64,000 bases of DNA from JAHEKB01 sp049115575 (GTDB taxonomy: Bacteria; Bacteroidota; Bacteroidia; NS11-12g; UBA9320): the NCBI GenBank assembly GCA_049115575.1, contig JAGDZU010000002.1, positions 558,001 through 622,000 on the forward strand. Reading direction: 5' to 3'. Under the pieces are notes generated by a model. It was not told the DNA's origin. It saw only the letters and a list, made by a program, of their open reading frames with translations, and made no database searches. This document shows, one piece after another, positions 1 to 10,186 of the stretch (positions are counted from its first letter, which is position 1; each line of letters opens with the position of its first letter). The position numbers and the translations under genes were made by a program.

Positions 1-1
1 T

Positions 2-1588
2 TTTTATGAGAATCGTGGACGACCTCTTACGGTTCAGACGCCTAACGGACCTGAGCAAATTGTAGCGAACAACAGAGTTCAATTATATAGAGCGGATTAC
101 GTTTGGAATGCAAAAGATTTTAAACTCACTGGCTTTTATAGAACCGGACATTACCACTGGGGATACGAAGGTGATTTTTTTGGTCTATATCCAGAAGCCA
201 ATTACGGTCCTAACATTGATATCTATAATGGAAATGCTCCTTTCGGATTTGAAATTGAAGGAAAGAAAAGGGTGAAGGGGTTGAAAATCGCTTTTGGTCC
301 GGAATTATGGTGGGGAGCTAACCCCGCTATTCTTGTGAAATACAGCAGGAAAATGGCAGGCATGGATGTGACAGGAATTTTCCACGAGGACATTACTCAG
401 AGAAACAATTTACAAAGTTCGTTTGCAGTACCTGTACCAAAAACAAGAAGAGCTTCATTGTCTTTAAGTAAAAAAATGGAAAAGCTCACATTTGACGTAG
501 GTGGCCTTTGGGGAGGACAGCCATTGAATGGTAGAGTTTTTCAGATGATTAGCGATGAAATAGTTTATGAAGACAAAATTCAAAGCAGTGACAATTTTGG
601 AGGTAAATTAAAACTTACATTTTCAAGTGGGGCTTTTAAGTGGTATGGTCTAGCTTCCTATATGGGTTTAGTAGCCAATGGCGGTTTCGATCAAACCCAG
701 ACATTTACAGGGTGGAGATTAAAAGATATTGGAAGTGGAAACATGTACAATGCCTTGACCGGTTTCACTTATAATATTGGAGATATTCAGATTGCGCCTA
801 ATTTCCTCTTTCAAAAACCACTTGCTGGTCCAATTTCTACTTCTTTTGAAGCACCTGCAAGACCTAGAAATATTCTTAGTGACCCTTTTTCTGTTAGAGG
901 AAATAGAGAGACGGTTGGTGGTGAGCTTTTAATCACCTATGACCCAACACCAGCCACCTGGATGTATCAATGGGACAACGATAGAATGGAAGATGCAAAA
1001 TTTGCTATGAGTGCTGGATTTGTTTATCGTCATCTACCAACAATACAAGATGCTGCGATTGGAATATTAGGAAATGGACGTACAACATTTGTATTTCCTG
1101 GTTCAGCGCCAGCGCAAGATTTATGGGAAGTGAATTTGAGAATGGTTTCTAAAATCAATCCGGAATTCGGAATAATTGGTAACATCTTGGTAGGAAATGG
1201 CCAAGCTAATGGAGATGATGAAAGAACCATCACGAGATATGGAATTGATGTGCGTACCATTTATAAAAAAATGAAGTTCATTACTATTCTGAAGTTTGAC
1301 GATTGGGGTCCGTTTGACTATCACAGAGATTTCAACCAAACTTATCCAATTCAGTTGATTGGTGATATTTCAATGGAAATAGGCAAACCAGATTGGTTTA
1401 TGTTGCCAGGCACTAAAATTGGCATTAGGGGCACGTATAGAACATTAGATGATTATTCCAATAGGTATGCTCCGGCGTATATGTTGAATCTTTCTGGAGA
1501 TTTAGTGCCTGACCCAACAGCACCCGGATTCCCTAACGGAAATGAATGGGAATTACGAACTTATGTGCAAATCAACATTAACAATTAA
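2..1588 (+). CDS. Outer-membrane beta-barrel protein, 3' part (5' end outside window)
   Basis: The reading frame is open from base 2, so the GTG at 272 is internal and the gene starts before the window. The product is rich in short alternating hydrophobic/aromatic strands separated by polar turns (for example repeated W-Y-G and G-x-R motifs) and ends in an amphipathic strand, ELRTYVQININN. This is typical of Gram-negative outer-membrane barrels. It lies 27 bp before a surface glycan-binding lipoprotein and a GH16 laminarinase, so a role in outer-membrane passage or binding of beta-glucan is inferred. I do not recognise the exact family; it does not look like the plug or C-terminal part of a SusC transporter. 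Confidence 0.6.
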   Translation, partial: FYENRGRPLTVQTPNGPEQIVANNRVQLYRADYVWNAKDFKLTGFYRTGHYHWGYEGDFFGLYPEANYGPNIDIYNGNAPFGFEIEGKKRVKGLKIAFGPELWWGANPAILVKYSRKMAGMDVTGIFHEDITQRNNLQSSFAVPVPKTRRASLSLSKKMEKLTFDVGGLWGGQPLNGRVFQMISDEIVYEDKIQSSDNFGGKLKLTFSSGAFKWYGLASYMGLVANGGFDQTQTFTGWRLKDIGSGNMYNALTGFTYNIGDIQIAPNFLFQKPLAGPISTSFEAPARPRNILSDPFSVRGNRETVGGELLITYDPTPATWMYQWDNDRMEDAKFAMSAGFVYRHLPTIQDAAIGILGNGRTTFVFPGSAPAQDLWEVNLRMVSKINPEFGIIGNILVGNGQANGDDERTITRYGIDVRTIYKKMKFITILKFDDWGPFDYHRDFNQTYPIQLIGDISMEIGKPDWFMLPGTKIGIRGTYRTLDDYSNRYAPAYMLNLSGDLVPDPTAPGFPNGNEWELRTYVQININN

Positions 1589-1615
1589 TAGAAGTTAAAG
1601 TTTAATAATATAGAA

Positions 1616-3028
1616 ATGAAGATCAATCATATACAATTTCGAAATATAGGTTTCACATTGGCGTTGTTGCTAGTATTCACTGCCTGTGAAAGGCAACTTT
1701 CAGATGAAGCAGTTTTACCTAGCTTTCCCACAACAGCTGAAGTTTTTACAGACAACTTTGTTGGCTTAGGTACAAATTTTTATTTGCCGTTTGCTGATGC
1801 CAAACCAGATGTTTTTTCAGTGGATGGTACAGTAGGGTATGAAAGCTTTTCATCTATACGAATTGACGTGCCAAACGACACCGATCCTTCAGGTAGTTAT
1901 GCCGGAGCAATTTTTAGGGTTGATGGACCAGGTAGAAACCTATCAAGTTATGATGTGCTGACGTTTTATGTAAAAGCTTCGCAAGGAGTTAAACTTGGAG
2001 ATGTAGGTTTCGGGATTGACTATGAAGGAGATAAGTTCCGAGCTAGTCTAACGGACGTTAACGTTGGAACAAATTGGTCCAAGGTAACAGTGCCAATACC
2101 GGATGCTTCCAAGCTTTTGAATGAAAGAGGAGTATTTTGGTTTGCTGCTGGAACTCAAGGAACTAATGGCTCTGGTTATACGCTTTGGTTTGATGAAATA
2201 AAATATGAACAGATGCCATTGATGAGACAGGTGAGTTCAGAAATTATGAGTGGTAATTCTATTTCATTAAAAGTTTTTACTGGTTCTTCTATATCCATTA
2301 CGGGTTTGAATCAGACTTTTAATCTTGAAAATGGACAGGATGTGACTTTGTCATCTGCTCCGGCTTATTATGATTTTCAATCATCTGATACTTCTGTAGC
2401 CTCTGTCAATGAATTAGGAGTGATAGAAATCAAAGGGTCAGGGAATGCAGAAATTACAGCTACCTTGGCAGGGATGAGCTCAAATGGCAAATTAAGTTTA
2501 GAATCTCTAGGAGATCTGCCACCCTCGCCAACACCTACAAGAGCAGCAAGTAATGTGAAATCAATCTTCAGTGATGCATACACCAATGCTACAGAAAGCA
2601 ATTTCAATCCGGGCTTTGGCGGATCCACCTCTGAAACATCTGTGCTCACAACCAGTAATGGCAATGTATTGCAATACTCAACTAATAATTTCACAGGAAT
2701 CATGTTTGTTGAATCACCTGTGGATGGGAGTATAATGGAATATCTTCATATAGATGCCTATGTTCAAAATGCAAGTACTTCAATAGGTATACAGATTAGG
2801 GATATAGGGGCAAATCAAACCATTGAAACTAACATATTTACTGGTTTACCAGAAGGAGATGACAAAGACTATAGAGCTACCTTAAATGGTTTCCAAACAG
2901 GAGTGTGGAAGTCTTTTGACATTCCTTTGGCAGGCAACATATCTAGTCAAAAGAACAATCTAGGAGCACTGATTATTACGGATGGACCAAATTTCATTCT
3001 AGATAATATATATTTCTACAAGCAATAG
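1616..3028 (+). CDS. Surface glycan-binding lipoprotein of the laminarin locus
   Basis: A 470-residue lipoprotein: a hydrophobic signal peptide leads to the lipobox LVFTAC with Cys at about residue 24. An N-terminal jelly-roll-like domain (about 40-195) is followed by a BIG2-like immunoglobulin fold (about 230-295, with SSDTSVASVNELGVI) and a second carbohydrate-binding-like domain (about 310-470) ending FILDNIYFYKQ. Chains of CBM-like and Ig-like domains on a lipid anchor are usual for surface glycan-binding proteins of Bacteroidetes polysaccharide loci. No catalytic motif is visible. It sits 17 bp before the GH16 gene, so binding of laminarin at the cell surface is inferred from context. 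Confidence 0.7.
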   Translation: MKINHIQFRNIGFTLALLLVFTACERQLSDEAVLPSFPTTAEVFTDNFVGLGTNFYLPFADAKPDVFSVDGTVGYESFSSIRIDVPNDTDPSGSYAGAIFRVDGPGRNLSSYDVLTFYVKASQGVKLGDVGFGIDYEGDKFRASLTDVNVGTNWSKVTVPIPDASKLLNERGVFWFAAGTQGTNGSGYTLWFDEIKYEQMPLMRQVSSEIMSGNSISLKVFTGSSISITGLNQTFNLENGQDVTLSSAPAYYDFQSSDTSVASVNELGVIEIKGSGNAEITATLAGMSSNGKLSLESLGDLPPSPTPTRAASNVKSIFSDAYTNATESNFNPGFGGSTSETSVLTTSNGNVLQYSTNNFTGIMFVESPVDGSIMEYLHIDAYVQNASTSIGIQIRDIGANQTIETNIFTGLPEGDDKDYRATLNGFQTGVWKSFDIPLAGNISSQKNNLGALIITDGPNFILDNIYFYKQ

Positions 3029-3045
3029 AAAGAATGGATTAACAA

Positions 3046-3882
3046 ATGAGAAGATTGGGCACAAATAGATTACTTCTATTCTTATTGGCAGCAACTCTGG
3101 TTTTTGGTTTATCCAACTGTAAAGATGATTCGGATCTTGGCGAGCCTAATAGGGAATATGAATTAGTTTGGAGTGATGAATTCAATGGAGATTCTGGAAG
3201 CTTAGTTGATCCCACAAAGTGGACCTATGACCTGGGCAAAGGAATCAACGGTTGGGGGAATGGAGAATTGCAGAGTTACACTAAAAGTGCGGAAAACGTT
3301 TCTCAAGATGGAAATGGAAATCTCATTATCTCTGCCTTAAAGAATTCCAACGGTACATATACTTCTGGTCGCATCAAAACACAGGGCATTTTTACCCAAG
3401 AACACGGTAGAATAGAGGCACGGATCATGACTCCCGCAGGTCAAGGTGTTTGGCCAGCTTTTTGGTTGCTAGGAGAGAATATTAATCAAGTGGGCTGGCC
3501 CCAATGCGGCGAGATAGATGTCATGGAACAACAAGGGCAAAAACCTTTCATTACCCATGGCAGTTTGCACGGGCCAGGATACTCTGCCGGAAATGCCCTT
3601 ACAGCTGATTACAGGCTAGAGACAGATAGGTTCGATGACCAGTTCTATGTCTATGCAGTGGAATGGGGTGCAGATTACATCGACTTTTTCCTCAATGACA
3701 TTAAGTACAATACCATTACCCCGGCTCAAGCTCCAGGAGAATGGGTTTTTAATCAAGAATTTTTTATTTTACTCAATGTGGCTGTAGGTGGGAGTTTTGT
3801 AGGTTTACCCAATGATAATACACCATTCCCAGCGTCGATGTATATTGATTATGTAAGGGTGTATAAGGAAAAACAAAATTGA
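3046..3882 (+). CDS. GH16 endo-beta-1,3-glucanase (laminarinase), lipoprotein
   Basis: A 278-residue lipoprotein (lipobox GLSNC, Cys at about residue 26) with one GH16 domain. The GH16 signature GEIDVMEQQG gives nucleophile Glu156, Asp158 and acid/base Glu161, and the upstream WPAFWLLG segment is typical of laminarinases. The extra Met inside the E-x-D-x-x-E motif is the form found in beta-1,3-glucanases rather than lichenases or carrageenases. The C-terminal strand YIDYVRVYKE is the standard end of the family, so the enzyme is complete and carries no extra module. It would cut beta-1,3-glucan internally at the cell surface or in the periplasm. Confidence 0.93.
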   Translation: MRRLGTNRLLLFLLAATLVFGLSNCKDDSDLGEPNREYELVWSDEFNGDSGSLVDPTKWTYDLGKGINGWGNGELQSYTKSAENVSQDGNGNLIISALKNSNGTYTSGRIKTQGIFTQEHGRIEARIMTPAGQGVWPAFWLLGENINQVGWPQCGEIDVMEQQGQKPFITHGSLHGPGYSAGNALTADYRLETDRFDDQFYVYAVEWGADYIDFFLNDIKYNTITPAQAPGEWVFNQEFFILLNVAVGGSFVGLPNDNTPFPASMYIDYVRVYKEKQN

Positions 3883-3949
3883 TATTACGGTTCAGTTAGG
3901 CCAACTTGTCTATACTTAACCTATACAAGCTAGAAACGAAGAATAAAGA

Positions 3950-6900
3950 ATGCAAGGTCACGCTATGGAAACTCCTGATGCTCCAGTTAAAATAAGTAGA
4001 ATCATACTAGAAGGCGAGAAATTCTTTCAGATTACGAATAACGATTTCATGCGCCCTTTCTTCATGAGCATTGTAAGCGATTCTAACCATTGGATGTTTG
4101 TTTCAAGTAATGGAGGATTAACGGCAGGCAGGAAGAATTCAGAGTATGCCTTATTCCCTTACTACACCGATGATAAGGTTACGGAGTCTTTCGAAACTAC
4201 TGGGTGTAAAAGCATTTTTAGAGTTGGTGCACAAGGACAAACCCGGGTGTGGGAACCGTTTTCAATACGTTCAGATGGGTTTTACAAAACCACAAGAAAT
4301 CTGTATAAGAATGTATTTGGAAACAAGATCATATTTGAGGAGCAAAACCATGACCTTGGACTCACTTTTAGATATCAATGGTCTTCTAGCAATAAGTATG
4401 GCTTTGTTCGGAAATCTTGGATTGAAAATACTTCAGATAAAGAAATAGATGTTGAATTTGTAGATGGACTTCAAAATATTCTACCTGCATCTGTTGGTGC
4501 TGATACACAAAACAGCTCCAGTAATTTGGTTGATGCATACAAAAGGAGTGAATTAGCCAAAAAAGCAGGTTTAGGAATTTATGCACTGAGTGCGATTATA
4601 GTTGATAAGGCTGAACCTAGTGAAGCTTTAAAAGCCAATGTAGTTTGGTCTCATGGTTTGGATAAGGCTGTCCATCTCCTATCTACGCTTCAACTTAATG
4701 CGTTCAGAAAAGGCCTTCCTATTGAACAAGAGGTTGACGTAAAAGCTGAAAAAGGAGCCTATTTTATTCAAAGCAGCATAAGCTTAGCACCTGGTAAAAG
4801 AAAGGAATGGATTATCGTGGCTGATGTAAACAAAGATCATAAAGCCATAGCTAATCTAATTCATGCAGTCTCAACCGATTTGAACATTGTCCAAGAAGTA
4901 AAACAGAATATTGATCTGGGCACTCAGCGTTTGATTGAGTTGAATGCGTCTTCTGATGGCTTACAGTTGACCGCAGATAAATTCAAGAATGCTCGTCATT
5001 TCTCCAATACCCTTTTTAACATTATGCGAGGCGGAGTTTTTGATCTGAATTATTCCATTGAGAAATGGGACTTTGAGAACTACTTAAAAAAAGCAAATCG
5101 TCAGATTTTTTCAAGCCAAAAATCAGCACTTTTAGCATTACCTGAGGTGTTTGACTTTTTCGATCTGAAAAAGCTTGCAAGTACTACTCAAGATATGGAT
5201 TTTAAGCGTCTATGCCTTGAATATATGCCGCTCAAATTCAGCAGGAGACACGGAGACCCTAGTAGGCCATGGAATAAATTCTCCATCAATACTAGAAGTG
5301 AAATTGATGGATCCAAAGTATTGGATTACGAGGGAAATTGGCGTGATATCTTTCAGAACTGGGAGGCCTTGGCTTTGTCCTTCCCTGCATTCTGTGAGAG
5401 TATGATCTTTAAGTTTTTGAATGCCACAACATTTGAAGGCTATAACCCCTATAGAGTAACTAAGGACGGCTTTGACTGGGAAACCATAGAACCTGACAAT
5501 CCATGGTCTTACATAGGATATTGGGGAGATCACCAAGTGATTTATTTATTGAAACTCTTTGAGTTGGCAGACCAGCACTACCCTGAAACCTTAAGAAGCT
5601 ATTTTAATGATGAAAGCTTTGTTTATGCCAATGTTCCATACAAAATCAAGAGTTATGAAGACATCCTGAGCAACCCTAAGGATACCATTGAGTTTGATGA
5701 ACAACTCGATCATTCCATCCGTGAAAGACGCAAAATACTAGGTGCTGACGCTGCTCTGATTCAGGATGAGAAAGAGTCAATATACAAGGTCACCTTCATT
5801 GAGAAAATCCTGGCAATGGTTTTAGCTAAATTATCCAACTTTATCCCTGAAGGAGGGATTTGGATGAACACTCAACGGCCAGAATGGAATGATGCGAATA
5901 ATGCATTGGTTGGCAATGGAGTTTCTATGGTTACCCTTTACTACCTTAGGAGGTTCTTCATATTCTTTCAAAAGCAGATTTCAGACAAGACCACTGAGAG
6001 AGTAGCAGTTTCTAATGAGCTGATTATTTTTTACAAAAAGGTCAGGGAAACATTTCAAGACCACATCCATTTGCTGAATGCTGCATTTAATGATGAAGAC
6101 CGAAGGATGATAACAGATGCAATAGGTGAAGCCGGAAGCAAGTACAGGAAGCATATTTATAAACAGGGCTTCTGGGGTGAAAAACGAACTATCTCCTATA
6201 ACGGATTGAATCGTTTTGTATCACTGAGTCTCCGATTTATTGAGCATACGATTGATGCCAATCAGCGAGAAGATGGTTTGTACCACGCATACAATCTCAT
6301 GACGATCAAGAATGAAAAAGAGATATCTCTTTCTTATTTGAGCGAGATGCTAGAAGGGCAAGTTGCAGTTTTGAGTTCCGGATATCTTTCTCCAAAAGAA
6401 TCCCTAAAAGTTTTGGATGCGCTGAAAAAAAGTGCCTTGTTCAGAAATGATCAGTACAGTTACCTCCTCTATCCTCAAAAGAAATTAGCAGGCTTTATCC
6501 AAAGAAACAACATTCCAGCATCTGATGTACAGGATTCGCCCTTACTTACTTGTTTGGTAGCAGATCAAAATGATCGCTTGATAAACAAGGATATCAATGG
6601 ACACTTTCATTTTAATGGAAACTTTAAAAATGCCGAAGACCTGAAAGAGGTGTTGAATGAATTAGAAGAAACCAAGTACACCGATTTAGTATTCCAAGAC
6701 CGAAAACAAGTGTTGGCTGTTTTTGAAAAGGTATTCAACCATAAAGCATTTACTGGTAGATCTGGAACCTTCTATGGCTATGAAGGATTAGGTTCTATTT
6801 ATTGGCATATGGTATCTAAGCTTCTTTTAGCTGTTCAGGAAGTTTGCCTTCAAGCTGTAAAAGACAATGAATCGGACAAGCTCGTAGGGAAATTGCTGGA

Positions 6901-7402
6901 GCACTATTACGAAATTAATGCGGGAATTGGCATACATAAATCACCCAAGCTTTATGGAGCGTTCCCAACGGATCCTTATTCCCATACTCCTGCGGGCAAA
7001 GGCGCACAACAACCAGGAATGACCGGACAAGTGAAAGAAGATGTGCTTTGTCGATTTGGTGAACTAGGAGCTTCTGTTGATAAGGGGCATCTGGTGTTCA
7101 ATCCGTGTTTGTTGCTCAAGAATGAATTCATTCAAAAGAGACGTGAATTTAAGTATGTTGATATAAACAAGAACCACCACACTGTGGAATTGGATGCAGG
7201 ATCTCTTGCTTTTACATACTGCCAGGTACTGATAGTCTACGTTCTTGCCCAAGAGAACAGTTTGGAAATTGAAAGACAGAACGGGTCAGACCATGTTCAA
7301 GATGAACTGTTCCTGGATGCCGAAACCAGCAGTCATATCTTCAATAGAACGGGTGAGATTGAAAGAATTACTGTTAAGGTTAATGAATCTGTCTTGAAAT
7401 AA
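3950..7402 (+). CDS. Beta-1,3-glucan phosphorylase, GH149-like
   Basis: A very large (1150 residue) protein with no signal peptide, so cytoplasmic. It starts with a beta-sandwich-like region (FFQITNNDFMRPFF, then SNGGLTAGR near residue 45-60), as in the GH94/GH149 phosphorylase clan, and continues into an alpha-helical catalytic region with RHGDPSRPWNKF, DYEGNWRDIFQNWEAL and YIGYWGDHQVIYLLKL. GH94 enzymes are usually near 800 residues, while the GH149 beta-1,3-oligoglucan phosphorylases are near 1100; length and laminarin context favour GH149. It would convert imported beta-1,3-glucooligosaccharides and phosphate into glucose 1-phosphate. Met1 (3950) or Met6 (3965) could be the start. The next gene begins 4 bases after its stop. 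Confidence 0.78.
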   Translation: MQGHAMETPDAPVKISRIILEGEKFFQITNNDFMRPFFMSIVSDSNHWMFVSSNGGLTAGRKNSEYALFPYYTDDKVTESFETTGCKSIFRVGAQGQTRVWEPFSIRSDGFYKTTRNLYKNVFGNKIIFEEQNHDLGLTFRYQWSSSNKYGFVRKSWIENTSDKEIDVEFVDGLQNILPASVGADTQNSSSNLVDAYKRSELAKKAGLGIYALSAIIVDKAEPSEALKANVVWSHGLDKAVHLLSTLQLNAFRKGLPIEQEVDVKAEKGAYFIQSSISLAPGKRKEWIIVADVNKDHKAIANLIHAVSTDLNIVQEVKQNIDLGTQRLIELNASSDGLQLTADKFKNARHFSNTLFNIMRGGVFDLNYSIEKWDFENYLKKANRQIFSSQKSALLALPEVFDFFDLKKLASTTQDMDFKRLCLEYMPLKFSRRHGDPSRPWNKFSINTRSEIDGSKVLDYEGNWRDIFQNWEALALSFPAFCESMIFKFLNATTFEGYNPYRVTKDGFDWETIEPDNPWSYIGYWGDHQVIYLLKLFELADQHYPETLRSYFNDESFVYANVPYKIKSYEDILSNPKDTIEFDEQLDHSIRERRKILGADAALIQDEKESIYKVTFIEKILAMVLAKLSNFIPEGGIWMNTQRPEWNDANNALVGNGVSMVTLYYLRRFFIFFQKQISDKTTERVAVSNELIIFYKKVRETFQDHIHLLNAAFNDEDRRMITDAIGEAGSKYRKHIYKQGFWGEKRTISYNGLNRFVSLSLRFIEHTIDANQREDGLYHAYNLMTIKNEKEISLSYLSEMLEGQVAVLSSGYLSPKESLKVLDALKKSALFRNDQYSYLLYPQKKLAGFIQRNNIPASDVQDSPLLTCLVADQNDRLINKDINGHFHFNGNFKNAEDLKEVLNELEETKYTDLVFQDRKQVLAVFEKVFNHKAFTGRSGTFYGYEGLGSIYWHMVSKLLLAVQEVCLQAVKDNESDKLVGKLLEHYYEINAGIGIHKSPKLYGAFPTDPYSHTPAGKGAQQPGMTGQVKEDVLCRFGELGASVDKGHLVFNPCLLLKNEFIQKRREFKYVDINKNHHTVELDAGSLAFTYCQVLIVYVLAQENSLEIERQNGSDHVQDELFLDAETSSHIFNRTGEIERITVKVNESVLK

Positions 7403-7406
7403 TGAA

Positions 7407-8690
7407 ATGTACACCATTAAGAAAACATATAGTCATTTAATAGTACTACTGCTTCTTTTTATGTCCTGTGGTCAACGGGCGGATAAAAAGGGTTCACAAC
7501 ACCATATGAATACAACTAAAACTGCCTCCGAAATTTTAGGAAATCCCAATTACCTAGCGATAAGTTATGGCGGCTATCGTGAGAACTCACGAAAAGTTCA
7601 GCCCACGATTGAGCAGCTCAAGGATGATATGAAAATTCTATCTGCTATGGGTATAAAGCTTCTTCGTACCTACAATACCCAATATAAAAAAGCAGAGAAC
7701 GTGCTTCTGGCAATCAGTGAGCTCAGCAAGGAGAATCCTGATTTTGAGATGTATGTAATGTTAGGTGCATGGATAGATTGTGAAAATGCATGGGAGGAAA
7801 CACCACCTAATCACGAAGCTGAAGATGAAGAAGCAAATAGCGAAGAAATTCAACGCGCAATTGAATTGGCAACCAGCTATCCCGACATTGTCAAAGTAAT
7901 CGCAGTGGGCAATGAAGCAATGGTGAAGTGGGCTCACAGTTACCATGTGCAACCAGATGTGATTCTGAAATGGGTGAAATACCTTCAAAAATTAAAGGCT
8001 GAAGGCAAACTAGACAAAGATCTGTGGATTACCAGTTCAGATAATTTCGCTTCATGGGGTGGAGGTGATTCAAGTTATCACTGCTCAGACCTTGAAGAAC
8101 TTATTAAGGCGGTAGACTTTGTGTCCCTGCATACTTATCCTATGCACGATACGCATTACCATCCTATTTTCTGGGGAGTTTTAGAGTCAGAACACCATCT
8201 AGAAAAGGTGAAGGCCATAGATCGAGCAATGAAACGTGCCCTCCTTTATGCCAAGAAGCAGTACTTCAAAACCGCAACCTATGTCCATAGTATTGATAGT
8301 AACAAACCAATCCATATTGGAGAAACAGGTTGGGCCAGTGAGTCAGCTGGTTTTTATGGACCCAAAGGATCAAAGGCATGTGATGAATACAAAGAAGGGG
8401 TCTATTATAAGCTTATACGTAAGTGGACTAAGAAGGCGGGAATATCCTGCTTCTATTTTGAGGCATTTAATGAGAAATGGAAAGATCCGCACAAGACTAG
8501 GGGTTCAGAGAATCACTTTGGGCTGTTCAAGATTAATGGAGAAGCAAAATATGCAGTATGGAATTTGGTGGACAAGGGGGTGTTTAAAGACTTGACCAGA
8601 GACGGAAATGCAATTAATAAAACTTATAACGGTGACTTGGAGGCCTTGATTTCTGAGTTGGAGCTACCACCAACAAAACAATTAAAATAA
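7407..8690 (+). CDS. GH17 beta-1,3-glucanase, lipoprotein
   Basis: A 427-residue lipoprotein (FMSC lipobox near residue 21) with a GH17 (beta/alpha)8 barrel. The acid/base Glu170 lies in AVGNEAMVKW and the nucleophile Glu306 in HIGETGWAS, the two GH17 signatures. SLHTYPMHD and CFYFEAFNEKWK match other conserved barrel strands. Such enzymes hydrolyse laminarin or debranched laminarin outside the cytoplasm. It starts 4 bp after the phosphorylase stop and ends 4 bp before the GH30 start, so it is probably co-transcribed. It is more diverged from the two downstream GH17 domains than they are from each other. Confidence 0.9.
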   Translation: MYTIKKTYSHLIVLLLLFMSCGQRADKKGSQHHMNTTKTASEILGNPNYLAISYGGYRENSRKVQPTIEQLKDDMKILSAMGIKLLRTYNTQYKKAENVLLAISELSKENPDFEMYVMLGAWIDCENAWEETPPNHEAEDEEANSEEIQRAIELATSYPDIVKVIAVGNEAMVKWAHSYHVQPDVILKWVKYLQKLKAEGKLDKDLWITSSDNFASWGGGDSSYHCSDLEELIKAVDFVSLHTYPMHDTHYHPIFWGVLESEHHLEKVKAIDRAMKRALLYAKKQYFKTATYVHSIDSNKPIHIGETGWASESAGFYGPKGSKACDEYKEGVYYKLIRKWTKKAGISCFYFEAFNEKWKDPHKTRGSENHFGLFKINGEAKYAVWNLVDKGVFKDLTRDGNAINKTYNGDLEALISELELPPTKQLK

Positions 8691-8694
8691 GACC

Positions 8695-10176
8695 GTGAAA
8701 ATACATCTCATCCTTTCGATATCAATTGTATTCATCATGGCATGTAATTCTGAAACACAACTGGACGTCACAGTTTTCCAAACATCTGCAAGTGGAGATC
8801 AACTAAGTGAGAAGACAAGGTTTAATTCTGCTGATTCGGCGTCAACTATAATGATTAAACCAGAGCAAAAATTTCAAACTATATTGGGCTTTGGCGGCTC
8901 TTTCACCGAATCAACAGCTTATTTGCTAAATGGCTTAAGTACAGAAAAGCGAAGAGAGGTTATTGATGCTTATTTCGGTGATGATGGAGCAAGATACTCG
9001 CTTACACGCACTCATATGAATTCTTGCGATTTTTCACTGAGTCAATACAGCTATGCACCTGTAGAAGGTGACAGCTTGTTAGAACACTTCTCAATCAAGG
9101 AAGATTTGGATGACATTATCCCTATGATAAAGGATGCAATGCTTTCAAGTTCAGAAGGATTCAAAATCATTAGTTCTCCATGGACGGCGCCTCCTTGGAT
9201 GAAGGATAACAACGACTACGTTGGCGGGAAACTCTTACCAGATTACTACCCAATATGGGCACTATTCTTTTCTAAATACCTAGAAGCCTACCAAAATGAA
9301 GGGATTGATGTTTGGGGATTTACGGTAGAAAATGAACCACATGGGAATGGAAACAATTGGGAGAGTATGCTCTATAGCCCAAAGGAGATGACAGATTTTG
9401 TTAGAGACCATCTGGGACCTAGGTTAGAACAAGACGGATATGGTGACAAGATTGTCCTTGGCTATGATCAGAATAGAGCGGGATTAAAGGAATGGGTAGA
9501 TGAAATGTATAAGGACGAAGCCTCTAGCAAATATTTTGATGGCGTTGCTATACATTGGTATGAAAGCACCTATGAAGTATTCCCTGAAGCCTTGCAATAC
9601 GCTCATGAAAAAGCTCCAAATAAGTACATTATAGAAACAGAAGGTTGTGTAGACTCGGAAGTACCCAAATGGAAGGACGATAAGTGGTACTGGAGCAAAA
9701 AAGCGACTGATTGGGGCTGGGACTGGGCAAGTGAAGAGGATAAATATTTGCATCCTAAATATGCACCAGTGAACCGCTATGCAAGAGATATTATAGGTTG
9801 TTTAAACAATTGGGTAGACGGTTGGATAGATTGGAATATGGTGCTAGACAAGCAAGGTGGACCCAATTGGTTTGAAAATTGGTGTGTTGCCCCTGTATTA
9901 GTAGATTTAGAATCAGACGAGGTTTACTACACACCAATCTATTATGTTATGGCTCATTTCAGCAAATTTATACGACCTGGAGCTGTACGAATAGGTTTGG
10001 AATGCAGTGATGACGAGCTCCAAGCAACGGCTGCACAAAACAAAGACGGAAGCATAGCAGTAATTGTTTTCAATCAAGGGAATGAGGCGAGAACCTTTAA
10101 TTTAGAATTGCGGGGACAAAAGCAAACGATAACTATTGAGCCTCAGGCCCTGCAGACCATTGTAATTTCAGACTGA
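8695..10176 (+). CDS. GH30 glucosidase/glucanase, lipoprotein (probable beta-1,6 debranching)
   Basis: A 493-residue lipoprotein starting at GTG, with lipobox FIMAC (Cys17). The GH30 barrel shows GFGGSFTES near residue 65, THMNSCDFSLSQY, SPWTAPPWMKDN, acid/base Glu214 in ENEPHG and nucleophile Glu316 in IIETEG, followed by a C-terminal beta domain (NQGNEARTFNLELRG). GH30 members in laminarin loci remove beta-1,6-linked glucose branches; GH30 also contains glucosylceramidases and xylanases, so the substrate is inferred from context. It starts 4 bp after the GH17 stop and ends 10 bp before the transporter gene. Confidence 0.88.
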   Translation: MKIHLILSISIVFIMACNSETQLDVTVFQTSASGDQLSEKTRFNSADSASTIMIKPEQKFQTILGFGGSFTESTAYLLNGLSTEKRREVIDAYFGDDGARYSLTRTHMNSCDFSLSQYSYAPVEGDSLLEHFSIKEDLDDIIPMIKDAMLSSSEGFKIISSPWTAPPWMKDNNDYVGGKLLPDYYPIWALFFSKYLEAYQNEGIDVWGFTVENEPHGNGNNWESMLYSPKEMTDFVRDHLGPRLEQDGYGDKIVLGYDQNRAGLKEWVDEMYKDEASSKYFDGVAIHWYESTYEVFPEALQYAHEKAPNKYIIETEGCVDSEVPKWKDDKWYWSKKATDWGWDWASEEDKYLHPKYAPVNRYARDIIGCLNNWVDGWIDWNMVLDKQGGPNWFENWCVAPVLVDLESDEVYYTPIYYVMAHFSKFIRPGAVRIGLECSDDELQATAAQNKDGSIAVIVFNQGNEARTFNLELRGQKQTITIEPQALQTIVISD

Positions 10177-10186
10177 AAGACATTTT

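Noticed and set aside
272..1588. GTG at 272 as the start of the first gene
   Set aside because: The frame is open back to base 2 with coding-like composition, so the gene is truncated by the window.
1..3028. SusC/SusD pair at the window start
   Set aside because: The barrel end and the lipoprotein lack SusC C-terminal and SusD TPR-like features; they fit a porin-like barrel and a multi-domain glycan-binding protein.
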